DNA of 41,298 bases from an uncultured Acidobacteriota bacterium (lineage in GTDB: Bacteria; Acidobacteriota; Vicinamibacteria; Fen-336), in assembly GCA_902826455.1 (NCBI GenBank), contig CADEEV010000042.1, positions 1 to 41,298 of the forward strand, given 5' to 3'. This document shows, piece after piece, positions 26,446 through 35,126 of the stretch (its first letter is position 1; the number at the start of each line of letters is the position of its first letter). The position numbers and the translations under genes were made by a program. The notes beneath the pieces were generated by a model, which saw only the letters and a list, made by a program, of their open reading frames with translations, did not search any database and had not been told where the DNA came from.

Positions 26446-26474
26446 TTTGCAGGGACGGATCGATGTGCTACGAT
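26446..26474 (+). promoter_or_regulatory. Promoter of the DUF1844 operon
   Basis: Extended -10 TGCTACGAT at 26466-26474 (hexamer TACGAT 26469-26474) is preceded by TTTGCA (26446-26451, 17-nt spacer) or TTGCAG (16-nt spacer). The predicted start is near 26481, about 37 nt before the ATG at 26518. Confidence 0.6.
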
Positions 26475-26517
26475 CCCCGACCTAACTGGAGAGACAAGCG
26501 TCCCGACCCCTGCGGAA

Positions 26518-26955
26518 ATGAGCGAGGACAGGAAGCCTTTCACTGTCAAGGACCGGCGCCATTTCACGGCCGACGGTCAGGTGCGTTCGGAGCAGTCGGA
26601 GGAGAGCGCCGTCGCGGACTCCCCGGTCCTGCCCGAGCCCATCCTGCCGCCGCGCGAACCCATGCCCGTTTCGCCGCCCCGGCGGGCCCAGAAATCCGTT
26701 GGACACGCGGTCGCGCTCTCCGATCTCTTGATGCAGCTCGCCGGCAATGCCAGCGTGCTGCTCGGGCTCGCGGCGCCCGAGGGTGAAGAGCCCCAGGTCG
26801 ATCTCGAAGGAGCGCGCGAGGTGATCGGGATCCTCGAGATGCTCCACGACAAGACCGAGGGCCGGCGCACCGCCGACGAGGAGAAGCTCCTCGAAGGGAT
26901 CCTGTACGAGCTGCGCATGACCTACGTGGCACGGGCCCGGGTGGGCGGCGCGTGA
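26518..26955 (+). CDS. DUF1844 family protein
   Basis: This 145-residue protein has a charged, Pro-rich N-terminal half (residues 1-60). The DUF1844 core follows: VALSDLLMQLAGNASVLLG, EEPQVDLEGAREVIGILEMLHDKT, and LLEGILYELRMTYV. The family is helical, small and of unknown function, occurring in several Gram-negative phyla. It heads a transcript with the TPR/zinc-ribbon protein, whose GTG start overlaps its stop (GTGA). Confidence 0.9.
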   Translation: MSEDRKPFTVKDRRHFTADGQVRSEQSEESAVADSPVLPEPILPPREPMPVSPPRRAQKSVGHAVALSDLLMQLAGNASVLLGLAAPEGEEPQVDLEGAREVIGILEMLHDKTEGRRTADEEKLLEGILYELRMTYVARARVGGA

Positions 26956-28907
26956 CGCGTGCCCTGGCGCGGTGCGTCCTGCTGGGCGCGGCGCTGCCGG
27001 TCCTGGCGGCGTCCAACTCGGAGAAGGTGATCGACGTCCGCGCGACGCGGCCCGTCGCCGGCAGCAGCTTCGAGGGCATGTGGGACGCGTATCGCAAGGC
27101 CGACATCGCCGGCGACACGGACACCTCCGACAAGCTCTTCCGCGAGATCCGGCGCCTGCGCACGGAGCGCAACGTCCAGAGCCTCGAGGAGATCTCCCTG
27201 GCCCTGGTGGCGCGCGGGCAGGAGCGCCTGTCCGACGCGAACCGGTCCGGGGCCGAGGAAGACTTCCTCAAGGCCGTCGGTCTCGACCCGCACCTGCCGG
27301 ACGCCTACCTCGCCCTCGCCAGGGCCGAGGTCCGGAAGGGGCCCCTCGGGATCCTGGCCGCGGTCAAGGACACCTTCGCCGCGATGACGGCGCGTGTCGA
27401 CACCGCTCGCGGCCGCTACTTCGCCCTGCTCCTCGTGATCCCGGTCGGCCTGCTGGCGCTGCTCGCGACGATCTCGATCCTGGCCTTCTCCCTGTTGCTG
27501 CGCAACGGAACGCTCCTGCTCCACGACTTGCAGGAGAGGTTCGGCGACGGGCGCGAGGCCCTGGCCGTCGGCGTCTTCGCGATCCTGGTGTTCCTGCCCA
27601 CGATCACCTTCCAGGGCTTCGCGTGGCTGCCGCTCTGGTGGCTCGCGCTGCTGTTCGTCTACCTGAGCCGTGTCGAGCAGGCGGTGGCCGGTCTCGCCCT
27701 GCTCTCGGGGCTCCTCGTCGGGCCGGCAGTCGACGTCCTGACGTCGCGGGTCCTGGCCGAGCGGAACCCCTTGTTCCGGGCCACCCTCCAGACGATCGAG
27801 GGCGGCCCCGACCTGCGCGCCCGCGACGCGATCGAGCGCGGGCTCGCGAGCCTGCCCGAGGACCGCGACCTGTCCTATCTCCTCGCGATCCAGTACAAGA
27901 AGGACGGGCTCTACGACGAGTCCGCTCAGATCTACCGGGAGATCCTGCGCACCAGCCCCGAGGACCGCATCGCCCTCAACAACCTCGCGAACATCGAGTT
28001 CGCCCGGGGCGAGTTCCCGGCGGCGATCGCGCGCTACAAGCAGGGGGCCGAGGCGAGCCCGACGCCGGAGATCAACGCGACGTTCTACTACAATCTCTCC
28101 CTGGCCCACCTCCAGCGCTTCGAGTACCAGCCGGCCCAGGAGGCGCGCTCCCAGGCCGAGCGCATCTCCATGAGCGTGGTGCGGGCCTACGACAACCTCT
28201 GGAAGTACGACAAGAGCGACTACGCCGTCGTGGACCTCTCGCTGTCCGAGGAGCAGGCCTGGGCGAAGTTCGGCGGGACCGCCGAGGGCGTCGCCGCCCA
28301 GAACGTCGTCGGTAAGGCCGTCACGCCCTTCGACGCGTCGAAGCTGCTGCCGAGCGCCCTCAATCGCTTCGCGGGCTTCCTGCTCGTCGCACTCGTGGTG
28401 GGCTTCGTGCTGTCGCGATGGCGGGGCAAGCGGATGTTCACGCTGCGCTGCCAGAAGTGCGGCACGCCGTTCTGCAAGCACTGCCACCTCGGCGCCGCGG
28501 CCGCGGGCCTGTGCACGCAGTGCTACCACCTGTTCGTGGTGCGCGACGGCGTCTCTGGACCGGCGCGCAACCAGAAGCTCCTCGAGGTCCAGAAGGAGGA
28601 CGAGCGGCGCGAGCGCATCTTCCGCGCGCTCTCCCTCCTCTCTCCGGGAGCAGGACACCTGTACGCCCAGAAGACCCTCCTGGGCGCGCTCTTTGCCATG
28701 GTGTGGTACGGGTTGCTGGCGCTGGTCCTCCTCGCCGGCCGCGTGCTGCCGGTGACGGAGGCGCCGTCGGTCCTCGTCGGCTCCTGGGGATCGTGGATCG
28801 CCGGAGCGCTCCTCCTCGCGACCTACGTCCTCGCCAATCGCGCCCGGCCCGACTTCGAGTTCGCCATGCCCGCGCCCCGCAGCACCGGCAAGCGGGGAAG
28901 GGTCTAG
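26952..28907 (+). CDS. TPR-repeat membrane protein with a zinc-ribbon-like module
   Basis: This 651-residue protein starts at GTG (GTGA overlap with DUF1844). In order it has a signal-like N-terminus ending VLAASNS, then a helical/TPR-like segment (about residues 40-125). Two to three membrane helices follow (about 150-260), then TPR repeats (SYLLAIQYKKDGLYDES, ALNNLANIEFARGE, FYYNLSLAHLQR; about 300-400) and another membrane helix. Next is a Cys cluster C-x2-C-x5-C-x2-C...C-x2-C (CQKCGTPFCKHCH, CTQC), and finally two helices near SPGAGHLYAQKT. The Cys cluster should bind zinc. I recognise no named family; it looks like a membrane assembly or scaffold factor. Confidence 0.8.
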   Translation: MTRALARCVLLGAALPVLAASNSEKVIDVRATRPVAGSSFEGMWDAYRKADIAGDTDTSDKLFREIRRLRTERNVQSLEEISLALVARGQERLSDANRSGAEEDFLKAVGLDPHLPDAYLALARAEVRKGPLGILAAVKDTFAAMTARVDTARGRYFALLLVIPVGLLALLATISILAFSLLLRNGTLLLHDLQERFGDGREALAVGVFAILVFLPTITFQGFAWLPLWWLALLFVYLSRVEQAVAGLALLSGLLVGPAVDVLTSRVLAERNPLFRATLQTIEGGPDLRARDAIERGLASLPEDRDLSYLLAIQYKKDGLYDESAQIYREILRTSPEDRIALNNLANIEFARGEFPAAIARYKQGAEASPTPEINATFYYNLSLAHLQRFEYQPAQEARSQAERISMSVVRAYDNLWKYDKSDYAVVDLSLSEEQAWAKFGGTAEGVAAQNVVGKAVTPFDASKLLPSALNRFAGFLLVALVVGFVLSRWRGKRMFTLRCQKCGTPFCKHCHLGAAAAGLCTQCYHLFVVRDGVSGPARNQKLLEVQKEDERRERIFRALSLLSPGAGHLYAQKTLLGALFAMVWYGLLALVLLAGRVLPVTEAPSVLVGSWGSWIAGALLLATYVLANRARPDFEFAMPAPRSTGKRGRV

Positions 28908-28910
28908 CCC

Positions 28911-30140
28911 ATGGCTCTCGAAGGAACCATCAAGGACTTCGGTCTTCCCGACATCTTCCAGCTGATCGGCCTCCAGCGGAAGACGGGGCTCCTCACCCTC
29001 AAGAACGAGAAGGAGAACGTCACCGTCACCTTCGAGAACGGCATGGTGGTGATGGCCGATTCGTCGCAGAAGCGCCTCGAGGACCGCCTGGGCAGCGTGC
29101 TCGTGAAGCAGGGGAAGCTAACCCGCGAGCGGCTCGACGAGGCCCTCGCGACCCAGAAGGCGACGCTGCAGCGGATGGGCCACATCCTGACCACCGGCAA
29201 CTTCATCACCGAGCAGGACCTGAAGGACGCCTTGCAGGTGCAGGTGTCGCAGATCGTCTTCAAGGTCTTCCGCTGGCGCGACGGCGAATACCACTTCGCT
29301 CCCACCGACACGGTCGACTACGACCGCGAGAACTTCAATCCCATGAGCGCGGACTTCATCCTCATGGAAGGCATCCGGATGGTGGACGAGTGGCCCATCA
29401 TCGAGAAGAAGATCCCGTCGATGGACATCGTCCTGCGCCCGGTCGTGGACCCGTCCATGATCGAAGTAGGCGACGGCGACGGGGGCGGCGGCATCGACGA
29501 GGTCCTGAACAAGCGCGGCGCCGCGAGCTCCCTCAGCAAGATCCGCCTGAGCGGCGAAGAAGAGCGCATCTACCGTAAGGTCGACGGCACGCGCACGGTG
29601 CAGGCAATCATCGACTCCTCGGGCATGGGGGAGTTCGAGGTCTGCCGGGTGCTCTTCGACCTGCTGAACCGGAACATCATCTCGACCGTCGGCCGGGGCG
29701 ACGCCCCCGAGACCTTCGTCGGTGTGCGCAGCGAGGGGCCGCCCTCGAAGGTGCCGGGGCTCGTCGCGATGGGCGTGGCGCTGGCCATGTCCCTCGCGGC
29801 CATCGGGGCCCGTTGGGGAACGCCGTTCGCCGTCGTGGGCCTGAAGCCTCTGCTCTCGGGCTCCTACGGCCTGATGCTCGAGGCGGTGAGCGAGGCCCGT
29901 CTGCAGCGGCTGGACAAGGCCGTGCAAGCCTATCGCCTCGCCACGGGGGCGCTGCCGCGCACCCTCGAAGACCTCGTGAAGGCCGGCCTGGTGGATCGCA
30001 GCTATCTCAAGGACCCCTGGACCCGCCCGTATCACTACGCGCAGACCGATGGCGGGTACCTGCTGAGCGGTCTCGACGACCGCGGGCGCAAGGTCCCGGC
30101 GACGACTCTCGAGCGCACCCTCCCGGCGAACCGGCCCTAG
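28911..30140 (+). CDS. DUF4388 (PATAN) protein with transmembrane helix and GspG-like C-terminal domain
   Basis: This 409-residue protein begins with a PATAN/DUF4388 domain (MALEGTIKDFGLPDIFQLI, then KTGLLTLKNE...VTFENGMVVMA). A helical part (LTRERLDEALATQ) and VFKVFRWRDGEYHF follow. A winged-helix-like segment (EERIYRKVDGTRTVQAII) lies near residues 215-265. One membrane helix sits at about 285-305. The C-terminal 80 residues (ATGALPRTLEDLVKAG, LKDPWTRPYHY, GYLLSGLDDRGR) look like the globular end of type II secretion pseudopilin GspG. PATAN domains are thought to interact with response regulators. The cytoplasmic-sensor to periplasmic-pseudopilin arrangement is unusual. It lies 3 nt downstream of the TPR gene. 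Confidence 0.8.
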   Translation: MALEGTIKDFGLPDIFQLIGLQRKTGLLTLKNEKENVTVTFENGMVVMADSSQKRLEDRLGSVLVKQGKLTRERLDEALATQKATLQRMGHILTTGNFITEQDLKDALQVQVSQIVFKVFRWRDGEYHFAPTDTVDYDRENFNPMSADFILMEGIRMVDEWPIIEKKIPSMDIVLRPVVDPSMIEVGDGDGGGGIDEVLNKRGAASSLSKIRLSGEEERIYRKVDGTRTVQAIIDSSGMGEFEVCRVLFDLLNRNIISTVGRGDAPETFVGVRSEGPPSKVPGLVAMGVALAMSLAAIGARWGTPFAVVGLKPLLSGSYGLMLEAVSEARLQRLDKAVQAYRLATGALPRTLEDLVKAGLVDRSYLKDPWTRPYHYAQTDGGYLLSGLDDRGRKVPATTLERTLPANRP

Positions 30141-30158
30141 TCCGCTCGAGCCCTCGCG

Positions 30159-31109
30159 ATGGAGATCGTCAGGCTGGACGGCTCGAGGCCGCGTGACTGG
30201 TCGGCGGCCGTGGTCAGCGTCGGGAACTTCGACGGCGTCCACCGCGGGCATCAAGCCCTCGCGACCGCCGTCGCCGACGAGGCTCATACACGGGCGGCAA
30301 GCGCCGTCGTCCTCACGTTCGACCCGCATCCGTCGAGGATCCTGGCACCCGAGCGCGCGCCCGCGACGCTGATGACGCTGGAGCAACGGGCCGAGGCCCT
30401 CGCGACCCTCGGGATCGACCGGCTCGCCGTGCTGCCGTTCACGCGCGAGCTCGCCGCGGAGCCCGCCGAGAGCTTCGCGAAGCGCGTCCTGCTCGAGGCC
30501 GTTGGCGCTCGCGAGGTCGTGGTGGGTGCCAACTTCCGGTTCGGGCGCGGGCGCGCGGGCGACGTGTCGAGCCTGCGGCAGTACGGAGCGAGGCTGGGCT
30601 TCGAGGTGCGCGCCATGGAGCCCGTGCTCGACGAGGAGGCCCCGATCAGCAGCACGCGCGTCCGGGCCGCGATCGCCCGGGGCGACGTCGCGGCCGCCGC
30701 CCGCCTGCTCGGCCGTCCGTACTTCGTGGACGGCGCCGTGGTCCGGGGGGAAGGACGCGGACGGAGCCTGGGCTTTCCCACCGCGAACCTCGAGCCGCTG
30801 AACGAGACGTTGCCGGCGGCCGGCGTCTACGCCTGCCGCTGCAGCGTCGACGGCCGCCACACGGACCGCTTCGCGGCCGTCGTGAACCTCGGTCGACGGC
30901 CCACTTTTGGTGCCGCGGGCCTGCGCCTCGAGGCGCATCTGCTGGATTTCTCGGAGGACCTCTACGGCCGCAGCCTGCGCGTCCTGTTCGAAGCGAGGCT
31001 GCGCGACGAGGAGCGTTTCGAGGGGCCGGAGAGCCTCGTGGAGCAGATCCGACGGGACGTCGTCGCGGCCCGCGGCCTTCTGGAGAAGGCCGGTGGAAAC
31101 GGGTTATAG
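30159..31109 (+). CDS. ribF: Bifunctional riboflavin kinase/FAD synthetase
   Basis: RibF phosphorylates riboflavin to FMN and adenylylates it to FAD. This 316-residue protein has an N-terminal nucleotidyltransferase domain (VSVGNFDGVHRGHQ, TFDPHPSRIL, VGANFRFGRGRAGD, ISSTRVRAAI). The C-terminal flavokinase domain has GEGRGRSLGFPTANL, AGVYAC and VVNLGRRPTFG. The length is normal. It begins 18 nt after the DUF4388 stop and may share its transcript. Confidence 0.96.
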   Translation: MEIVRLDGSRPRDWSAAVVSVGNFDGVHRGHQALATAVADEAHTRAASAVVLTFDPHPSRILAPERAPATLMTLEQRAEALATLGIDRLAVLPFTRELAAEPAESFAKRVLLEAVGAREVVVGANFRFGRGRAGDVSSLRQYGARLGFEVRAMEPVLDEEAPISSTRVRAAIARGDVAAAARLLGRPYFVDGAVVRGEGRGRSLGFPTANLEPLNETLPAAGVYACRCSVDGRHTDRFAAVVNLGRRPTFGAAGLRLEAHLLDFSEDLYGRSLRVLFEARLRDEERFEGPESLVEQIRRDVVAARGLLEKAGGNGL

Positions 31110-31110
31110 T
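31105..31110 (+). promoter_or_regulatory. -10 element of the partner-switching operon
   Basis: TATAGT lies in the last codons of ribF and ends 17 nt before the STAS ATG at 31128. The predicted leader is about 11 nt. No good -35 is seen. Confidence 0.4.
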
Positions 31111-31127
31111 CGCCGACGGACCAGCCG

Positions 31128-31493
31128 ATGAGCGATCTCACCGTCGATACGCGCGACGTCGAAGACATCCGTCTCCTGTATCCCCGGGGCTTCATCAACG
31201 CCCACACGGTGCGCGTGTTCGAGCACGAGCTCCAGCGGACCCTGCAGGAGGGGCGCTTCAAGGTCGTGGTGGACTGCAGCGGCCTCGCGTACATCGCGAG
31301 CGCGGGTCTCGGCGCCATCATGGGCTCGATCGAGGAGATCCGGGGCAACGGGGGCGACCTGCGGCTCGCGGGCCTCAACGAGACCGTTCGCAACATCTTC
31401 GAGATCCTCGGCTTCAACCACCTCTACCGGATCTTCCCCTCGGAGGCGGAGGCGATCCTGAGCTTCCGGCAGGGGGGAGGGTCGACCGCCTAA
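31128..31493 (+). CDS. STAS-domain anti-sigma factor antagonist (SpoIIAA/RsbV type)
   Basis: This 121-residue single STAS domain has the phospho-acceptor region YIASAGLGAIMG. Ser58 is in the position phosphorylated in RsbV-type antagonists. Unphosphorylated antagonists sequester a HATPase-type kinase/anti-sigma; phosphorylated ones do not. The two genes that follow encode exactly such a kinase and a SpoIIE-type phosphatase, giving a complete partner switch. No sigma factor is linked, so the output could be another protein. Confidence 0.93.
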   Translation: MSDLTVDTRDVEDIRLLYPRGFINAHTVRVFEHELQRTLQEGRFKVVVDCSGLAYIASAGLGAIMGSIEEIRGNGGDLRLAGLNETVRNIFEILGFNHLYRIFPSEAEAILSFRQGGGSTA

Positions 31494-31499
31494 GCGCCC

Positions 31500-31946
31500 A
31501 TGGCCGGGCGGACGCAATCGCGACGCCGACCCACACCGGCCCTCGTGCTGCAGGTTCCGAGCGAGACCGCGTACCTCGCCGTCGTCCGCGACCTCACGAA
31601 GAAGATGGCCGAGGCGGCCGGCTTCGACGCTCCCACGGCCTTGAACGTGGCGCTCGCGGTGGACGAGGCGGCCTCGAACGTCATCGAGCACGCCTATCAC
31701 GGACAGCCGGGCAAGCGCTTCGAGGTGCGCATCGACGACGGCACGGAGGAATTCCGCGTCGAGGTCGTCGATGCCGGCGACATGGTCGACCCGCGGGCGT
31801 TGCCGCGCGTGGACCTGGAGCGCTACGCGAGCGAGCGCCGCACGGGCGGCCTGGGCGTGCACCTCATGGGCAAGATCATGGACTCTGTCACGTTCCGCCG
31901 CACGGCCCGCAAGAACGTGTGCTGCCTCGTGAAGCGCAAGGCATGA
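31500..31946 (+). CDS. HATPase serine kinase / anti-sigma factor (RsbW/SpoIIAB-like)
   Basis: This 148-residue GHKL-type ATPase has the N-box DEAASNVIEHAY, the G1-like VVDAGDMVDP and the GGLGVHLM lid region. RsbW-like proteins phosphorylate the STAS partner and bind a target such as a sigma factor. A short basic N-terminal extension (residues 1-14, including QSRRRP) is additional. It starts 6 nt after the STAS stop, and the phosphatase start overlaps its own stop (ATGA), which fits a stoichiometric module. Confidence 0.93.
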   Translation: MAGRTQSRRRPTPALVLQVPSETAYLAVVRDLTKKMAEAAGFDAPTALNVALAVDEAASNVIEHAYHGQPGKRFEVRIDDGTEEFRVEVVDAGDMVDPRALPRVDLERYASERRTGGLGVHLMGKIMDSVTFRRTARKNVCCLVKRKA

Positions 31947-33715
31947 CGAGCGTGGGGGATCTGCCGGTCGTCTTCCAGTACCAGCGCGCCCTCGACGAGT
32001 TCCGGCGCGAGGGCCACGAGCCGCCGCTCCTGAAGCGCATGTCGGAGCTCATCTCGCTGCTCGACCTCACCACGACCCTGAACTCGGCGCTGTCCAGCGA
32101 GGAGATCCTCGACGCTGCGCTCCTGATCGTCCTGGGCGAGCTCCAGGCCTCCCGCGGTTGCCTGCTGGTGCGCGAGGAGGACGGTCGCTTCGGGATGCGC
32201 GCGGCGCGCGGCTTGCCGGGTCAGGCGCCGGCCCACGCGCCGCTCTCGGGAGACGCGCCCTCGGAGATCGTGTTGCGGGAGTCCGGCCTCCATCCCGAGG
32301 CGTTCGCCGCCTACGGTCTCGAGCTGCTCTGCCCGGTGGAGAAGCGCGGGCGCACGATCGCCCTGCTCGGTCTCGGCCCGCGCGAGGGGCGCAGCTACGC
32401 CGACGACGCCCGGGCCTTCCTGCGCAGCGTCGCGGCCTGCGCCTCGACGCCGATCGAGAACGGCTTGATCCATCGCGAGCTCCGTCAGCTCAACCAGAGG
32501 CTGTCGGTGAAGGTCTTCCAGCTCAACAACCTCTTCGACATCAGCCGCGAGCTGACCGCGAGCTTCGACGAGGAGTCGATCAAGAACCTGGTCACGAGCA
32601 CGCTGATGGGGCACCTGATGGTCTCCCGCTGCGCCTTGTACCTGACGGAGGCCGACGGCGTGTCCCTGGCCCACGAGCGCGGCGCCCGGAGCGGGGAGGC
32701 CTCGGCCCTGCTCGACCCGGCCGCGACGGCTCTCGTCGAGACGCTGCGCATGCCCCTGACCGTGGCCGAGCTCCCGGCCGGATCGCTGAAGGACCGCCTC
32801 CTGCGCACGCGGATGGCCTTCCTGGTGCCGCTGCGCATCGGCGAGCGCACCGAGGGCTTCTTCGCGGTGGGCGAGCGCCCTTCCGGCGCGAGCTTCAACG
32901 AGGAGGACGGCGATTTCGCCATGACCCTGGGACGTCAGGCCGCGGCGGCCATCGAAGCGGTCCGGCTGCACCGGATGCGCGTCGAGAAGCAGCGCCAGGA
33001 CCGCGAGATGCAGATCGCCCGGGAGATCCAGCAGAGCCTCTTCCCGAGCGTGCGGCCGAGCCTGCCAGGCTACGAGCTCTCGGCCCTCAGCCATCCTTGC
33101 TACCAGGTGGGAGGCGACCACTACGACTTCATCCCGCTGCCCGACGGCCGCGTCGCCCTCACGATCGCCGACGTCTCGGGCAAGGGCGCACCCGCCAGCA
33201 TCCTGATGGCCTCGGTGCACGCCTCGCTGCGCGCCCTCGCCGGGACCCTGACGCCCGCGGCGTTGATGTCCCGCGTCAACCTGTTCCTCTACGAGAGCAC
33301 GCAGGCCAACAAGTACGTGACGCTGTTCTACGGGGAGCTCGATCCGGCGTCGCGCCGCTTCTCCTACGTGAACGCCGGCCACATCCCGCCGTACCACGTG
33401 GCGGCCGACGGCTCCGTCAGCCGTCTCGGGGAGGGGGGGCCGGTGCTGGGGCTGCTCGAGGACGCGACCTTCGACACGGGCTCGATCGTGCTCGCGCCCG
33501 GAGAGAGCGTGACGATGGTGACCGACGGCGTCACCGAAGCCGCGACGCCCGACGGCGACGAGTTCGGCGACGAGCGCGTCGAGGCGGTGCTCCACGCCTG
33601 CGCCGAGCGCACGGCGGACGACGCGCTGCACAGCCTGGCGGACGCGGCGACCGCATGGGCGGGAGCCGCCGGCTGCTCCGACGACCTGACCATTCTGATG
33701 CTGAAGGCCCACTGA
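31943..33715 (+). CDS. GAF-domain PP2C/SpoIIE-type serine phosphatase
   Basis: This 590-residue protein has two GAF-like sensory domains (about residues 40-180 and 200-345). A coiled linker (QDREMQIAREIQQSLFPS) leads to a SpoIIE/RsbU phosphatase with GGDHYDF, IADVSGKGAPAS, NAGHIPPY, TDGVTEA and SDDLTI, so the Mn-binding Asp residues are all present. It should dephosphorylate the linked STAS protein in response to a signal sensed by the GAF domains. There are no membrane helices, so the signal is probably cytoplasmic. ATG 31943 overlaps the kinase stop. Confidence 0.94.
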   Translation: MTSVGDLPVVFQYQRALDEFRREGHEPPLLKRMSELISLLDLTTTLNSALSSEEILDAALLIVLGELQASRGCLLVREEDGRFGMRAARGLPGQAPAHAPLSGDAPSEIVLRESGLHPEAFAAYGLELLCPVEKRGRTIALLGLGPREGRSYADDARAFLRSVAACASTPIENGLIHRELRQLNQRLSVKVFQLNNLFDISRELTASFDEESIKNLVTSTLMGHLMVSRCALYLTEADGVSLAHERGARSGEASALLDPAATALVETLRMPLTVAELPAGSLKDRLLRTRMAFLVPLRIGERTEGFFAVGERPSGASFNEEDGDFAMTLGRQAAAAIEAVRLHRMRVEKQRQDREMQIAREIQQSLFPSVRPSLPGYELSALSHPCYQVGGDHYDFIPLPDGRVALTIADVSGKGAPASILMASVHASLRALAGTLTPAALMSRVNLFLYESTQANKYVTLFYGELDPASRRFSYVNAGHIPPYHVAADGSVSRLGEGGPVLGLLEDATFDTGSIVLAPGESVTMVTDGVTEAATPDGDEFGDERVEAVLHACAERTADDALHSLADAATAWAGAAGCSDDLTILMLKAH

Positions 33716-33722
33716 AACGACC

Positions 33723-35126
33723 ATGACCCTGCGCCTGCACAACACGCTTTCCGGAGCCGTCGAGGAACTGAAGCCGCTCTCGCCGCCCGAAGTGAGGATG
33801 TACACCTGCGGTCCGACCGTCTACAACCGCGCCCACATCGGCAACTTCCGCACCTTCGTCGCCACGGACGTGCTGCGGCGCGCGCTGCGGCACCTGGGCT
33901 ACAAGGTCACGAGCGTCATGAACGTGACCGACGTCGAGGACCGGATCATCAAGTTCGCCGCGGACGCCGCCACGGACATCAAAGGCTTCACGGAGCCGTG
34001 GATCGCCGCCTTCGAGCAGGACATGGCCGCGATGCGCATCGAGCCCCACGACCATTTTCCGCGGGCGACGGCCCACATCCCGGAGATGGTCGCGCTCATC
34101 GAGCGCCTGACGGCCCGCGGCCACACCTACACGGCGGACGGCAGCATCTACTTCCGCATCGCGAGCCTGCCGGAGTACGGGCGCCTGTCGCGCCTCGACG
34201 TCGCGGGGATCCAGGCCGGGACCCGAGTCGACAACGACCGCTACGAGAAGGAGAACGCCCGCGACTTCGTGCTCTGGAAGCTCAAGAGCGACGAGCCGAA
34301 GTGGGCGCAGTGGGATGCGCCCTTCGGCCCGGGCCGGCCCGGCTGGCACATCGAGTGCTCGGCGATGAGCATGAAGTACCTGGGCGAGACCTTCGACCTG
34401 CACGCGGGCGGCGTCGACCTCATCTTCCCGCACCACGAGAACGAGATCGCCCAGAGCCAGGGCGGAACGGGCAAGCCGTTCGTGAGGCACTGGTTCCACG
34501 TCGAGCACCTGCTCGTCGACAACGAGACGATGTCGAAGAGCAAGGGCAACTTTTACATGGTGCGGGACCTCGTCGACCAGGGGCACCGGCCCGACGCGAT
34601 CCGGTACCTGCTCCTCCAGGCCCACTATCGCAAGAAGGTCAACTTCAGCTTCGAGGGGCTCGGTCACGCGGTGGCCGCTCTCGAGCGCATCCACAGCTTC
34701 GTGCGGCGCTTGCCCGACGCGAGCGGCGACGGTCCCGTGACGCCCGAGGTCGAGGCCGCGATCGCGAAGGCGAAGCAGGCATTCGACGAGGCGCTCTCGG
34801 ACGACCTCAACACGCCCGAGGCGCTGGCGGCGGTCCACAACCTCGTCTCCGACGGCAACAGCCTGCTCGTGAACGGCTTGGTTTCGAGGTCCGGCGCCGC
34901 GGCGCTGCGCGCGACGATCGAGGTCTTCGACCGGGTGTTGGCGGTGCTGCTGCCTTCCGACGAGGACCGGCTGTCGCCCGAGGAGCAGGCGCTCTTCGAC
35001 GAGCGCCAGGACTCCCGGAAGCGCCGGGAGTTCCAGAGGGCGGACGAGGCCCGGAAGAAGCTCGAGGGCTTGGGCGTGATCCTGGAGGACACGCCCAAGG
35101 GAACCCGCTGGCGCCGGGGCCGTTAG
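33723..35126 (+). CDS. cysS: Cysteine-tRNA ligase
   Basis: This 467-residue class I synthetase has the zinc ligand Cys29 (YTCGPTVYN), HIGN at residues 38-41, SVMNVTDVEDRII, GWHIECSAMS, FPHHENEIAQS and the MSKSKGN loop. The length is typical. The gene sits about 550 nt upstream of a tRNA-Cys gene on the same strand, separated by yraN and an opposing tRNA-Gly. The start ATG is 7 nt after the phosphatase stop, so it may be cotranscribed with the partner switch. Confidence 0.97.
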   Translation: MTLRLHNTLSGAVEELKPLSPPEVRMYTCGPTVYNRAHIGNFRTFVATDVLRRALRHLGYKVTSVMNVTDVEDRIIKFAADAATDIKGFTEPWIAAFEQDMAAMRIEPHDHFPRATAHIPEMVALIERLTARGHTYTADGSIYFRIASLPEYGRLSRLDVAGIQAGTRVDNDRYEKENARDFVLWKLKSDEPKWAQWDAPFGPGRPGWHIECSAMSMKYLGETFDLHAGGVDLIFPHHENEIAQSQGGTGKPFVRHWFHVEHLLVDNETMSKSKGNFYMVRDLVDQGHRPDAIRYLLLQAHYRKKVNFSFEGLGHAVAALERIHSFVRRLPDASGDGPVTPEVEAAIAKAKQAFDEALSDDLNTPEALAAVHNLVSDGNSLLVNGLVSRSGAAALRATIEVFDRVLAVLLPSDEDRLSPEEQALFDERQDSRKRREFQRADEARKKLEGLGVILEDTPKGTRWRRGR

